From positions 1-40,388 of the forward strand of contig CAIQBO010000034.1 of assembly GCA_903870145.1 (NCBI GenBank): a stretch of DNA of 40,388 bases, read 5' to 3'. The translations under genes were made by a program, and so were the position numbers. Positions 15,931 to 24,539 of the stretch are shown piece by piece. How positions within the stretch are numbered: the first letter of the stretch is position 1; each line of letters starts with the position of its first letter. The notes below the pieces were generated by a model. The model was not told the DNA's origin and did not search any database. It saw nothing but the letters and a program-made list of their open reading frames with translations. This DNA comes from an uncultured Burkholderiales bacterium. Lineage in GTDB: Bacteria; Pseudomonadota; Gammaproteobacteria; Burkholderiales; Burkholderiaceae_C.

Positions 15931-17754
15931 ATGTTTCCGCATCGCCTGGATTCGACCGTGGCCTATGACATCGCCAAAGCGATGATGGATGGCTTTAACC
16001 GCCATTACCGTCTGTTCAGGACAGAATCAGCGCGCGCCAAACACCGCTTTGAAACGTGCGACTGGCATGGCCAGCAGCGCGCGCAGCGCGATCGCATAGA
16101 GTTCTACGATTTGCGCGTGAAAGAGTGCTCGGCGCGCCTTGAAAAAGAATTCAAAGCCGACAAGCAAAGCATGGATGTGTGGCAACAAATCAAGTTGCAC
16201 TACATTGGTTTGTTGGTGGACCACCACCAGCCTGAATTGGCCGAGACTTTTTTCAACTCGGTCACCACCAAAATTTTGCATCGCAGTTATTTTCACAACG
16301 ATTTCATTTTTGTGCGCCCTGCCGTCAGCACCGAATACATTGAAAACGAAGAGCCCACAGCCGCACCCACTTACCAAGCTTGGTACCCCACGCGCGAGAC
16401 CATCGGTCAAACTTTGCTGGCCATGGTGCAACACTTTGATTTGCGTTGCCCGTTTGAGAATTTAGAGCGCGATGTGGCCGATGTCACGCGCGAATTGCAA
16501 AGCAAGTTGGGCGATTTGAAATTGCGGGCCAACTTTCAAGTCCAAGCCCTGTCGACTTTGTTTTACCGCAACAAGGGTGCCTATTTGATCGGCAAAGTGA
16601 TCAACGGTTTTTTTGAGATGCCTTTTGCGCTGCCCATTTTGCACAACGAGCGCGGCGAGTTGGTGATTGACGCGGCCTTGATGTCCGAAGACGAGTTGCT
16701 GATATTGTTCAGTTTTGCCCGCGCGTATTTCATGGTGGACATGGAAATACCATCGGCCTATGTGCAGTTTTTGCGCAGCATGATGCCACACAAACCACGC
16801 GCCGAACTCTACAACGCCTTGGGCTTGGCCAAGCAAGGCAAAACCTTGTTTTACCGAGATTTTTTATACCACCAGCGCCACAGCTCCGATCAATTTCGAA
16901 TAGCACCGGGCATCAAAGGCATGGTCATGCTGGTGTTTGACCAGCCGTCTTTCCCCTTTGTGTTCAAGGTCATCAAAGACTACTACCCGGCGCAAAAAGA
17001 CACCTCGCGCGAGCAAATCAAGGGCAAGTATTTATTGGTCAAGCAGCACGACCGCGTAGGGCGCATGGCTGACACATTGGAGTACAGCAATGTGGCGTTT
17101 CCACGGGCCCGATTTGAAGATGAGTTGATTGAAGAAATTCAAAAATTCGCACCCAGCCAAATTGAAATTTCAGACCGCGATGGCGATGGTCAACTCGAAG
17201 TGATTTTGAAACACGTCTACATCGAGCGGCGCATGATTCCGCTGAATATTTATTTACAAGAAGCCTTTGATGCTGGCCCGCAAGACGAACTGGCCGTCGC
17301 GCAGTTGGCGCATTCGGTGGTGGAGTACGGCAATGCCATCAAAGATTTGGTGGCAGCCAATATTTTTCCGGGCGACATGTTGTGGAAAAATTTTGGCGTC
17401 ACGCGCCATGGCAAAGTTGTGTTTTACGACTACGATGAGATCGAATACATCACTGACTGCAACTTCAGAAAAGTGCCCCAGGCGCGCACCGAAGAAGAGG
17501 AAATGTCAGGTGAAGTTTGGTACAAAGTAGGCCCGAAAGATGTTTTCCCAGAAACCTTTGGCCCCTTCTTGCTGGGCAATGACCGGGTGCGCGCGGTCTT
17601 CATGCAGCACCATGGCGACTTGCTGGAGGCAGCCTATTGGCAAAGCCAAAAAGACCGCATTTTGGCCGGCCATGTGCACGATGTTTTTCCCTATGACTTT
17701 GAAAAAAGATTTGCAGTGCAACGTGGTTTGGCCACTGCGCAATCTTCCATTTGA
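15931..17754 (+). CDS. aceK: Isocitrate dehydrogenase kinase/phosphatase
   Basis: A 607-residue bifunctional enzyme that phosphorylates (inactivates) and dephosphorylates isocitrate dehydrogenase, setting the split between the TCA cycle and the glyoxylate bypass. The ATP-binding segment [12 protein letters not shown] with the lysine in [11 protein letters not shown], the [19 protein letters not shown] block and the catalytic [19 protein letters not shown] / [10 protein letters not shown] region match AceK. It begins at ATG 15931, one base after the carbonic anhydrase stop, with GAGGGGG upstream. In enterobacteria aceK sits with aceBA; here neither aceA nor aceB is present and it lies inside a leucine-catabolism operon, which points to co-expression when acetyl-CoA is the carbon source. 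Confidence 0.95.
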   Translation: MFPHRLDSTVAYDIAKAMMDGFNRHYRLFRTESARAKHRFETCDWHGQQRAQRDRIEFYDLRVKECSARLEKEFKADKQSMDVWQQIKLHYIGLLVDHHQPELAETFFNSVTTKILHRSYFHNDFIFVRPAVSTEYIENEEPTAAPTYQAWYPTRETIGQTLLAMVQHFDLRCPFENLERDVADVTRELQSKLGDLKLRANFQVQALSTLFYRNKGAYLIGKVINGFFEMPFALPILHNERGELVIDAALMSEDELLILFSFARAYFMVDMEIPSAYVQFLRSMMPHKPRAELYNALGLAKQGKTLFYRDFLYHQRHSSDQFRIAPGIKGMVMLVFDQPSFPFVFKVIKDYYPAQKDTSREQIKGKYLLVKQHDRVGRMADTLEYSNVAFPRARFEDELIEEIQKFAPSQIEISDRDGDGQLEVILKHVYIERRMIPLNIYLQEAFDAGPQDELAVAQLAHSVVEYGNAIKDLVAANIFPGDMLWKNFGVTRHGKVVFYDYDEIEYITDCNFRKVPQARTEEEEMSGEVWYKVGPKDVFPETFGPFLLGNDRVRAVFMQHHGDLLEAAYWQSQKDRILAGHVHDVFPYDFEKRFAVQRGLATAQSSI

Positions 17755-17781
17755 ACCACGCACATTTTTTGGAGATATGAA

Positions 17782-18972
17782 ATGAACGACCCGATTGTGA
17801 TTGTCAGCGCTGCCCGCACCCCCATGGGCAGTTTTCAGGGAGACTTCGCCACTTTGGCCGCGCACGATTTGGGCGGCGCTGCCATTCGCGCCGCGCTCGA
17901 GCGCGCAGCAGTCAACTCGAAGTTCACGCCCGACTTGGTGAGCGAACTTTTATTTGGCAACTGCCTGATGGCCGGCCAGGGCCAAGCACCCGCGCGCCAA
18001 GCCGGCTTCAAAGGCGGTTTGCCTCAAAGCGCTGGCGCGGTCACGCTGTCCAAAATGTGCGGCTCAGGCATGCGGGCAGCCATGTTCGCGCACGACATGT
18101 TGGTGGCCGGCTCGCACGATGTGTTGGTGGCCGGTGGCATGGAGAGCATGACCAACGCACCTTATTTGATGCTCAAAGGGCGCGCGGGGTACCGCATGGG
18201 CCACGACCGCATTTTTGACCACATGATGCTGGACGGCTTGGAAGACGCATACGAACCGGGCCGCTCCATGGGCACTTTCGGTGAAGACTGCGCAGCCAAA
18301 TACAGCTTCACGCGCGCTGAGCAAGATGCTTTTGCCACGGCCAGTGTCGAGCGCGCCAGAGCAGCCACCGCCAGTGGTGCGTTTGCCGCTGAGATCACGC
18401 CCGTCACGGTCAAAACACGCGCAGGCGAAGTTGTGGTCAGCACGGACGAGGGCCCTGGCAAAGTCAAGCTCGACAAAATCACGTCCTTGAAGCCGGCTTT
18501 CAAAAAAGACGGCAGCATCACCGCTGCATCGAGCTCTTCCATCAACGACGGCGCCGCCGCCATGGTCTTGATGCGGCAAAGCACAGCCCAGCAATTGGGC
18601 TGCCAAATTTTGGCTCGCATTGTCAGCCACGCCACGCACGCGCAAGAGCCTGAGTGGTTTGCCACAGCACCTGTAGGGGCCACTCAAAAAGCCTTGGCCA
18701 AGGCGGGCTGGAAAGTCAGTGACGTTGATTTATGGGAAGTCAATGAAGCCTTCGCCGTGGTGCCCATGGCCCTCATGAAAGAGTTGGGCGTGGTGCACGA
18801 GAAAGTCAACGTCAACGGCGGTGCTTGTGCACTGGGGCACCCGATTGGCGCTTCGGGCGCGCGCATCATGGTCACCTTGATCCATGCCTTGAAAGCGCGG
18901 GGCTTGAAACGCGGCCTGGCCACCTTGTGCATTGGCGGCGGAGAAGGCACGGCGGTTGCAATTGAAGTTTGA
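17782..18972 (+). CDS. Acetyl-CoA C-acetyltransferase (thiolase)
   Basis: A 396-residue thiolase. The nucleophilic Cys is in SKMCGSGMRA, the second site in GGACALGHPIGASGARI and the last catalytic Cys in LCIGGGEGTAVAIE. The fold and motif spacing are those of biosynthetic/degradative acetoacetyl-CoA thiolases (AtoB/PhaA class). In this operon it can cleave acetoacetyl-CoA, formed from the acetoacetate of leucine degradation, into two acetyl-CoA; it could also serve polyhydroxybutyrate synthesis. GGAG lies ten bases upstream of the ATG, and the gene starts 27 bases after aceK. Its 3' end overlaps the HAD gene by a few codons. Confidence 0.92.
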   Translation: MNDPIVIVSAARTPMGSFQGDFATLAAHDLGGAAIRAALERAAVNSKFTPDLVSELLFGNCLMAGQGQAPARQAGFKGGLPQSAGAVTLSKMCGSGMRAAMFAHDMLVAGSHDVLVAGGMESMTNAPYLMLKGRAGYRMGHDRIFDHMMLDGLEDAYEPGRSMGTFGEDCAAKYSFTRAEQDAFATASVERARAATASGAFAAEITPVTVKTRAGEVVVSTDEGPGKVKLDKITSLKPAFKKDGSITAASSSSINDGAAAMVLMRQSTAQQLGCQILARIVSHATHAQEPEWFATAPVGATQKALAKAGWKVSDVDLWEVNEAFAVVPMALMKELGVVHEKVNVNGGACALGHPIGASGARIMVTLIHALKARGLKRGLATLCIGGGEGTAVAIEV

Positions 18973-19639
18973 AGCTGTTTTATTCGATTGCGATGGTGTG
19001 CTGGTCGACAGCGAACCCATCACCAATGGTGTTTTGCGAGACATGCTGCAAGAGCAAGGGTGGGCTTTGTCGCAGGAAGAATGCATGCGCATGTTTGTGG
19101 GCAAAGCGGTCAAAGACGAGCGTGCGCTGATTGAGTTGCAAACGAAAAAGCCGCTGACTGAAGCATGGCTGCACGAATTTCGGGAGCGGCGCAATCAAGC
19201 TTTGCGCTTGCATTTGCAGGTGGTGCCCGGCGCACATGCCGCCGTGGCTGCAGCGTTTGACATCACGCAAGGGCGCATTGCTTGTGCCTCTGGGGCAGAC
19301 CGCTTTAAGGTTGAAATGCAATTGACGCAAGTCGATTTGATGCCGCACTTTGAGGGCCGTATTTTCAGCGGCCACGAAATGGCGCGCACCAAGCCAGCGC
19401 CCGATGTGTATTTGGCAGCAGCTGCTCACTTGGCGCAACGGCCTGCGTATTGCTTGGTGATTGAAGACAGCCCCGCCGGCATCACCGCTGGCGTGGCTGC
19501 GGGTGCGACGGTTTGGGCCTATTGCCCAGAGCCTGCATTAGCGCAGGCATTGCTGGATGCGGGCGCGCAGCAGTTGTTTGCTCACATGGGGGCATTGCCA
19601 GACTTGTGGCGCGCGTCGCGAAATGCGGCCGGTGTTTGA
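18956..19639 (+). CDS. HAD-superfamily phosphatase (subfamily IA)
   Basis: A ~227-residue HAD-IA hydrolase of the beta-phosphoglucomutase/phosphoglycolate phosphatase-like group. Motif I is FDCDGVLVDSEP, motif II the Ser in CASGADRFK, motif III the Lys in ARTKPAPDVYL and motif IV VIEDSPAGITAG, so it should be active; the substrate is unknown. There is no ATG near the N terminus. TTG 18956 has GGAGAAGG eight bases upstream; TTG 18962 is the alternative. The gene overlaps the end of the thiolase gene, so it is translationally coupled and closes the operon. Its 3' end overlaps the convergent AraC-family gene by 58 bases. Confidence 0.83.
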   Translation: MQLKFEAVLFDCDGVLVDSEPITNGVLRDMLQEQGWALSQEECMRMFVGKAVKDERALIELQTKKPLTEAWLHEFRERRNQALRLHLQVVPGAHAAVAAAFDITQGRIACASGADRFKVEMQLTQVDLMPHFEGRIFSGHEMARTKPAPDVYLAAAAHLAQRPAYCLVIEDSPAGITAGVAAGATVWAYCPEPALAQALLDAGAQQLFAHMGALPDLWRASRNAAGV

Positions 19640-20676
19640 CCCGTCCAATGTTTGAATGCGCGCATGAAACTTTTTTCATTTTGAAAGCCAGCGGCTTGCG
19701 CCACTTGCTTGACGGGTTTGGCTGTGCGCTGGAGCAACTCCATGGCACGATCGCGTCTGACTTGGTCTTTTAAAAACTGCAGACTGATGCCTTCTTCTTG
19801 CAGTTGACGGTGCAAACTGCGTGGCGACAAATTGAGCATGGGGGCCAAAGTTTTGGCGCTGTGCGTTTCTTGCGGGTGCGCCCACAAAGCTTGCCGCACT
19901 TGAGGCACCAGCAAGCGGTCGCGGCGGTATTGCAAGACCGTTAAAGTCAGCGCGCGCTGCAGCATGTGTTGCAACGCTTTTTCATCCCGGCGCAAGGGCA
20001 GGTCTAAGTAACGCGCATCAAACACCAATTGGGTGGGGCCTTGGCCAAAGAACACCGGCCCTGGAAACATCAAGGGGTAGACCGCATGGTGCACAGGCGC
20101 AGGAAAGGGCAATTGCACACGCTGCAGCAGCATGCGCGAGTCCACCAACCAGCAGGCCACACCGTGTAAATTGCGCAGCACCGAGAGCAAGGCAAATTCA
20201 CGTTGCGCGCCTAAATCGCAACATTCAATCAAAGTGATGGTGGCTGCGCCTTCTTGGTTTTTCACGCTCAGCGCAATGTCATCGGTGATCAAGCCGTGAT
20301 GGCGGCACCAGCGCTTGAGCGCCAGGCCCAGTGTGGGGGCCGTCAAGCAGGCGCGCAGCAACATGCCATAGCTGCCCCATGGCAAGCGGCGCTGGAAGCA
20401 GCCCAGCCCCTCGTCGTTCAATTCGTGCATGGCGTGGCTGGAGATGGCCTCCATTTGAGCGGCAGTGATGCGCGCACTGATTTTGTGCGCAAGTTTTGGC
20501 GCAATTTGTGCTGATTTCAAGGCCTCATCGCAAGCCATGCCGCGGGCTGTGTACGCTTGCAAAATGGCGCGCACGAAGGCCATAGGGGTAACCGCCAAGA
20601 CCGGCTTTTCAGGACTTGAAAGCCCTGTGGCTTTAGAGGCCGGATCTTGGGAGGTGGCAGGGCGGCGCGCAGGCAT
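19582..20676 (-). CDS. AraC-family transcriptional regulator (Arabinose_bd/OruR type)
   Basis: A 364-residue regulator with an N-terminal ligand/dimerisation domain of the PF12625 type (about residues 45-225) and a C-terminal double HTH (about residues 265-355): LNLSPRSLHRQLQEEGISLQ is the first recognition region and VAQAAGFQNEKSFMRAFKHW the second, with the family hallmark spacing. It is divergent from mccB, so it probably controls the second half of the leucine/isovalerate pathway in response to an acid or acyl-CoA; that is inferred from position. The start ATG at 20676 is followed by a basic N terminus; a later start is possible. The 3' end overlaps the HAD gene. Confidence 0.87.
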   Translation of the reverse strand: MPARRPATSQDPASKATGLSSPEKPVLAVTPMAFVRAILQAYTARGMACDEALKSAQIAPKLAHKISARITAAQMEAISSHAMHELNDEGLGCFQRRLPWGSYGMLLRACLTAPTLGLALKRWCRHHGLITDDIALSVKNQEGAATITLIECCDLGAQREFALLSVLRNLHGVACWLVDSRMLLQRVQLPFPAPVHHAVYPLMFPGPVFFGQGPTQLVFDARYLDLPLRRDEKALQHMLQRALTLTVLQYRRDRLLVPQVRQALWAHPQETHSAKTLAPMLNLSPRSLHRQLQEEGISLQFLKDQVRRDRAMELLQRTAKPVKQVAQAAGFQNEKSFMRAFKHWTGQTPAAFRDARHKSGNAPM

Positions 20677-20801
20677 GGCCTATTCTGCATCAAATATGGC
20701 GCAATTTGCAACCATTGTGTTCACCGGTGTGAGGGCCAAACCACTATGCTCAGAAACCATGGGTCCCCCATGTCGGGGCCTTGGCACAGGAGAGATCAAG
20801 C
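20677..20801. promoter_or_regulatory. Divergent promoter region between the AraC gene and mccB
   Basis: 125 bases with no gene. Visible elements are an 8-bp palindrome CACCGGTG at 20722-20729, an inverted repeat CATGGG-TCC-CCCATG at 20758-20772 in the mccB leader, and the mccB ribosome-binding site AGGAGA. No convincing -35/-10 pair with normal spacing is seen; TATGCT at 20745 is a possible -10. The LiuR-like palindrome is absent here. Any of the dyads could be the AraC-family site, which cannot be decided from the sequence. Confidence 0.4.
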
Positions 20802-22424
20802 ATGTCGGTGTTGCAAACCCAACTCAACCCTCGGGCGGCTGAATTTTTGGCCAACGCTGCGGCGCTGCAAGCGGCAGTGGACGACTTGCACCAGCAATTG
20901 CAAAAATCGGCCGCAGGCGGCGGCCAAGCAGCCCGCGCTAAGCACGTGGCGCGCGGCAAATTGCCCCCACGCGAACGCGTGCAAATGTTGCTGGATCCGG
21001 GCACGCCCTTTTTGGAATTGGCCCCTTTGGCAGCACACGCCATGTACTTGAACAAAGACGGCGTGGGCGACGCGCCTTGCGCAGGCTTGATCACGGGCAT
21101 CGGCCGCGTCAGCGGTGTGGACTGCATGATCGTGTGCAACGACGCCACCGTCAAAGGCGGCACCTACTACCCCATGACGGTCAAAAAACATTTGCGCGCG
21201 CAAGAAGTGGCGCAGCAAAATCATTTGCCCTGCATTTATTTGGTCGACTCGGGCGGTGCCAACTTGCCCAACCAAGACGATGTCTTCCCAGACCGTGAGC
21301 ACTTTGGCCGCATCTTTTTCAACCAAGCCAACATGAGCGCCTTGGGCATTGCACAAATTGCCGTGGTCATGGGCAGTTGCACTGCGGGCGGCGCCTACGT
21401 GCCAGCCATGAGCGACGAGACCATCATCGTCAAAAACCAAGGCACGATCTTTTTGGGCGGCCCGCCCTTGGTCAAAGCGGCCACGGGCGAAGTGGTCAGC
21501 GCAGAAGATTTGGGCGGTGGCGATGTGCACACCCGCCTGTCTGGCGTGGCCGACCATTTGGCGCAAGACGATGCGCACGCCTTGGCCTTGGCGCGCCAAG
21601 CTGTGGGCTCATTGAACAAGCTGAAAAAAACCGATCAAGCCTTGCGCGAGCCCAGAGCACCTTTGTACGCGGCGCAAGAGCTCTATGGCGTCATTCCTGC
21701 AGACAGCCGCAAGCCTTATGACGTGCGCGAAATCATTGCGCGTTTGGTCGATGGCAGTGAGTTTGCAGAATTCAAATCACGTTATGGCCAAACGCTGGTG
21801 TGCGGCTTTGCCCACATTGAAGGCATGCCGGTGGGCATCATTGCCAACAATGGGATTTTGTTTTCCGAGTCGGCGCTGAAGGGCACGCATTTCATTGAGC
21901 TGTGCTGCCAACGCAATGTGCCACTGATTTTTTTGCAAAACATCACCGGCTTCATGGTCGGGCGCAAATATGAAAACGATGGCATCGCACGCAACGGCGC
22001 CAAGATGGTCACGGCCGTGGCCACTGCCAAGGTGCCCAAATTCACTGTCATCATTGGCGGCAGTTTTGGTGCTGGCAACTACGGCATGTGCGGGCGTGCG
22101 TTTGGCCCGCGCTTTTTATGGATGTGGCCCAACGCGCGCATTTGTGTCATGGGCGGCGAGCAAGCCGCAGGCGTTTTGGCCAGCGTCAAACGAGATGGCA
22201 TACAAGCCCGCGGCGGGCAGTGGAGCGAGCAAGAAGAGGCCGACTTCAAGCAGCCCATCTTGGACCAATTCGGCCAGCAGTCGCACCCCTATTACGCCAG
22301 CGCCCGATTGTGGGATGACGGCGTGATTGACCCGGCCGACACCCGCCGCGTCTTGGCGCTGGGCTTGTCCGCCGCCTTGAATGCGCCCACTGAAAAAACC
22401 AAGTTCGGAATATTCCGGATGTGA
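20802..22424 (+). CDS. liuB: Methylcrotonoyl-CoA carboxylase, beta (carboxyltransferase) subunit
   Basis: The 540-residue carboxyltransferase subunit of MCC, which transfers CO2 from biotin to 3-methylcrotonyl-CoA. Motifs [35 protein letters not shown] and [19 protein letters not shown] are those of MCC-beta, as distinct from propionyl-CoA carboxylase beta. The ATG at 20802 has AGGAGA nine bases upstream. It is the first gene of the second leucine block; the alpha subunit is encoded three genes downstream. The product works with MccA in a large biotin complex in the cytoplasm. Confidence 0.95.
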   Translation: MSVLQTQLNPRAAEFLANAAALQAAVDDLHQQLQKSAAGGGQAARAKHVARGKLPPRERVQMLLDPGTPFLELAPLAAHAMYLNKDGVGDAPCAGLITGIGRVSGVDCMIVCNDATVKGGTYYPMTVKKHLRAQEVAQQNHLPCIYLVDSGGANLPNQDDVFPDREHFGRIFFNQANMSALGIAQIAVVMGSCTAGGAYVPAMSDETIIVKNQGTIFLGGPPLVKAATGEVVSAEDLGGGDVHTRLSGVADHLAQDDAHALALARQAVGSLNKLKKTDQALREPRAPLYAAQELYGVIPADSRKPYDVREIIARLVDGSEFAEFKSRYGQTLVCGFAHIEGMPVGIIANNGILFSESALKGTHFIELCCQRNVPLIFLQNITGFMVGRKYENDGIARNGAKMVTAVATAKVPKFTVIIGGSFGAGNYGMCGRAFGPRFLWMWPNARICVMGGEQAAGVLASVKRDGIQARGGQWSEQEEADFKQPILDQFGQQSHPYYASARLWDDGVIDPADTRRVLALGLSAALNAPTEKTKFGIFRM

Positions 22425-22451
22425 TGTTCAACTGAAAAAAAAGAGACCCCC

Positions 22452-23597
22452 ATGAGCTACAACTTTGACAACATTTACACCACGCCCGAGCACAGCTTGC
22501 TGCGCGACCAAATCGCCCGCTTCATTGCCCGCGAGGTCGAGCCCTTTGCGGCTGCTTGGGAAGACGCCGGCATGGTGCCGCGTGAGGTTTTGCGCAAAAT
22601 GGGGCAAGCCGGATTGCTCGGCTTGATGTACGACCCAGAGCAAGGTGGCGGCGGCGCTAACGCCATGGACAATTTGGTTTTTGCAGAAGCCTTGTCGCAG
22701 TCCACATTTGCGGGCTTCATCATCACCGTGCTGGTGCACACCGACATGGCCAGTCCGCACTTGCACCATGCAGGTAGCGCCGCACAAAAAGCCAAATACA
22801 TGCCGCGCATCATCTCGGGTGAATGCATCACAGCGGTGGGTGTGTCTGAGCCTGGCGCAGGCTCGGATGTAGCGGGCATTCGCACCACCGCCAAACGCGA
22901 GGGTGATGAATGGGTCTTGAACGGAACCAAAATGTTCATCACCAACGGCGTGCATGCCGAGCTGTATTTCATCGCCGCTAAAACAGGCGATGCACGCCAC
23001 GCCATGTCCATGTTCATCGTTGAAAAAGGCACTCCAGGCTTTAGCGTGGGCAGGGCTTTGAAGAAAACCGGTTGGTTGTCGTCTGACACGGCCGAGTTGG
23101 TGCTTGAGAACGTGCGCATACCGGCGCACCATTTGTTGGGCGAAGAAAACAAAGGCTTTTATTCGGTCATGAAAAATTTTCAAACCGAACGCATTGCATT
23201 GGCCGCCATGGCAGTTGGCCACGCCACCCAAGCGCTGCAACTGACGCTGGACTATGTGCGTCAACGCCCAGCCTTTGGCGGCACCTTGTGGGACAAGCAA
23301 GTCATTCGCCAACGCTTGGCCATGCTCGATGCCAAGACCCGCGCGGCGCGCCAGTTCATGTACCACTGCGCGTGGAGCGTCACGCAGCAGCGCGACATCG
23401 TGCAAGAAGTCTCCATGCTCAAAGCCTTGACGGGCGAGTTGGTCAACGAAGTGGTGCAAACCTGCCAACAATTTCATGGTGGCATGGGCTACATCCGAGA
23501 AACCGCCATCGAGCGCTTGTGGCGCGACGCGCGCATTTTGGCGGTTGGCGGCGGTGCCACCGAAGTCATGCTCGACGAAGTTGCTAAACGTTATTGA
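22452..23597 (+). CDS. Acyl-CoA dehydrogenase (second in cluster)
   Basis: A 381-residue acyl-CoA dehydrogenase. [20 protein letters not shown] and NGTKMFITNGVHA form the FAD region, and FHGGMGYIRETAIERLWRDA the C-terminal region. The MCAD-type Glu is absent (VGGGATEVM), while Glu246 in FQTERIALAAMAVG lies where isovaleryl- and long-chain dehydrogenases carry their base. It is clearly not a copy of the liuA at 14065. Related enzymes act on branched or terpenoid acyl-CoAs such as citronellyl-CoA, so it may handle a branched substrate entering the MCC pathway; substrate unproven. It lies 27 bases after liuB and nine bases before liuC. Confidence 0.88.
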   Translation: MSYNFDNIYTTPEHSLLRDQIARFIAREVEPFAAAWEDAGMVPREVLRKMGQAGLLGLMYDPEQGGGGANAMDNLVFAEALSQSTFAGFIITVLVHTDMASPHLHHAGSAAQKAKYMPRIISGECITAVGVSEPGAGSDVAGIRTTAKREGDEWVLNGTKMFITNGVHAELYFIAAKTGDARHAMSMFIVEKGTPGFSVGRALKKTGWLSSDTAELVLENVRIPAHHLLGEENKGFYSVMKNFQTERIALAAMAVGHATQALQLTLDYVRQRPAFGGTLWDKQVIRQRLAMLDAKTRAARQFMYHCAWSVTQQRDIVQEVSMLKALTGELVNEVVQTCQQFHGGMGYIRETAIERLWRDARILAVGGGATEVMLDEVAKRY

Positions 23598-23606
23598 GGA
23601 TTGCGC

Positions 23607-24497
23607 ATGACCACACCTGCATCATCCGATAAAACCATGCCCAATACAGACCACCCAAGCCCTGCAAATCAAGGCACTGCACAAGGCACTGCACATAGCG
23701 CTGAGCCAGGCACTGTGCATGGCGTTGAACTGCGCCGGCCGTCCCTGCACGTGGCCGAAGTCTGGCTCAATCGCCCTGAAGTACGCAACGCTTTCAATGA
23801 CCAAGTCATTGCACAACTCACGGCGTGTTTTGAAAAATTATCCCAAGACTCTGATTTGCGCGTGATTGTTTTGGCCGCACACGGCAAAGCTTTTTGTGCG
23901 GGTGCCGATCTGAACTGGATGCGCACGATGTCCACTTACAGTTGGGAAGAAAACCGCGCTGATGCACAAAAATTAGCCCAGATGTTGTGGACGCTCGATC
24001 AGTGCGCAGTGCCCGTCATTGGCCGCGTGCAAGGCGACTGTTATGCCGGCGGTATGGGCCTGGCCTCGGTGTGCGACGTGCTGGTGGCTTCAGACAACGT
24101 GACTTTTTGTTTGTCCGAAGCACGCCTAGGCTTGTTGCCCGCCACCATCAGCCCGTATGTGATTCGGGCCATGGGCACGCAAGCTGCGCGCCGCTACATG
24201 GTCACCGCAGAACGCTTTAGCGCAGCGCAAGCGCACGCCATGGGCATGGTGCACGAGTTGTGCACACCCGAGGGTTTGGACGCCAAAGTGGCCGAGCTCG
24301 TCAAGACCTTGTGCGCCAACGGCCCGCAGGCCTTGCGCGTTTGCAAGCGCTTGGTGCAAGACGTGGCAGGCCAAGTCATCAGCGAGAGTTTGCGCAAAGA
24401 CACTGCGCAGCGCATTGCCGATGTGCGTGCCAGCGCTGAAGGCAAAGAAGGCCTGCAGTCCTTCTTGCAAAAACGCCCAGCCCAGTGGACGCTTTGA
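23607..24497 (+). CDS. liuC: 3-Methylglutaconyl-CoA hydratase (enoyl-CoA hydratase/isomerase family)
   Basis: A 296-residue crotonase-fold enzyme, assigned as the hydratase making HMG-CoA. The oxyanion-hole motifs are GKAFCAGADLNWM and GDCYAGGMGLASVCD; the segment FCLSEARLGLLPATISPYV is the LiuC-type signature. The Glu of the classical GGxE motif is Gly here, which I also associate with LiuC proteins, while the second catalytic Glu (in SEARLG) is retained. The ATG at 23607 has GAGGA six bases upstream. The first ~40 residues are an unusual hydrophilic extension encoded by short direct repeats of GGCACTGCACA; a later start is possible but no better site is seen. Confidence 0.88.
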   Translation: MTTPASSDKTMPNTDHPSPANQGTAQGTAHSAEPGTVHGVELRRPSLHVAEVWLNRPEVRNAFNDQVIAQLTACFEKLSQDSDLRVIVLAAHGKAFCAGADLNWMRTMSTYSWEENRADAQKLAQMLWTLDQCAVPVIGRVQGDCYAGGMGLASVCDVLVASDNVTFCLSEARLGLLPATISPYVIRAMGTQAARRYMVTAERFSAAQAHAMGMVHELCTPEGLDAKVAELVKTLCANGPQALRVCKRLVQDVAGQVISESLRKDTAQRIADVRASAEGKEGLQSFLQKRPAQWTL

Positions 24498-24539
24498 TTC
24501 TTGCACCCATGATCCAACGCTTTTGTATCGGAAGCCCCT

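Noticed and set aside
22428..23477. 349-codon ORF on the minus strand
   Set aside because: Antisense shadow of the second acyl-CoA dehydrogenase; His/Gln-rich composition typical of such shadows.
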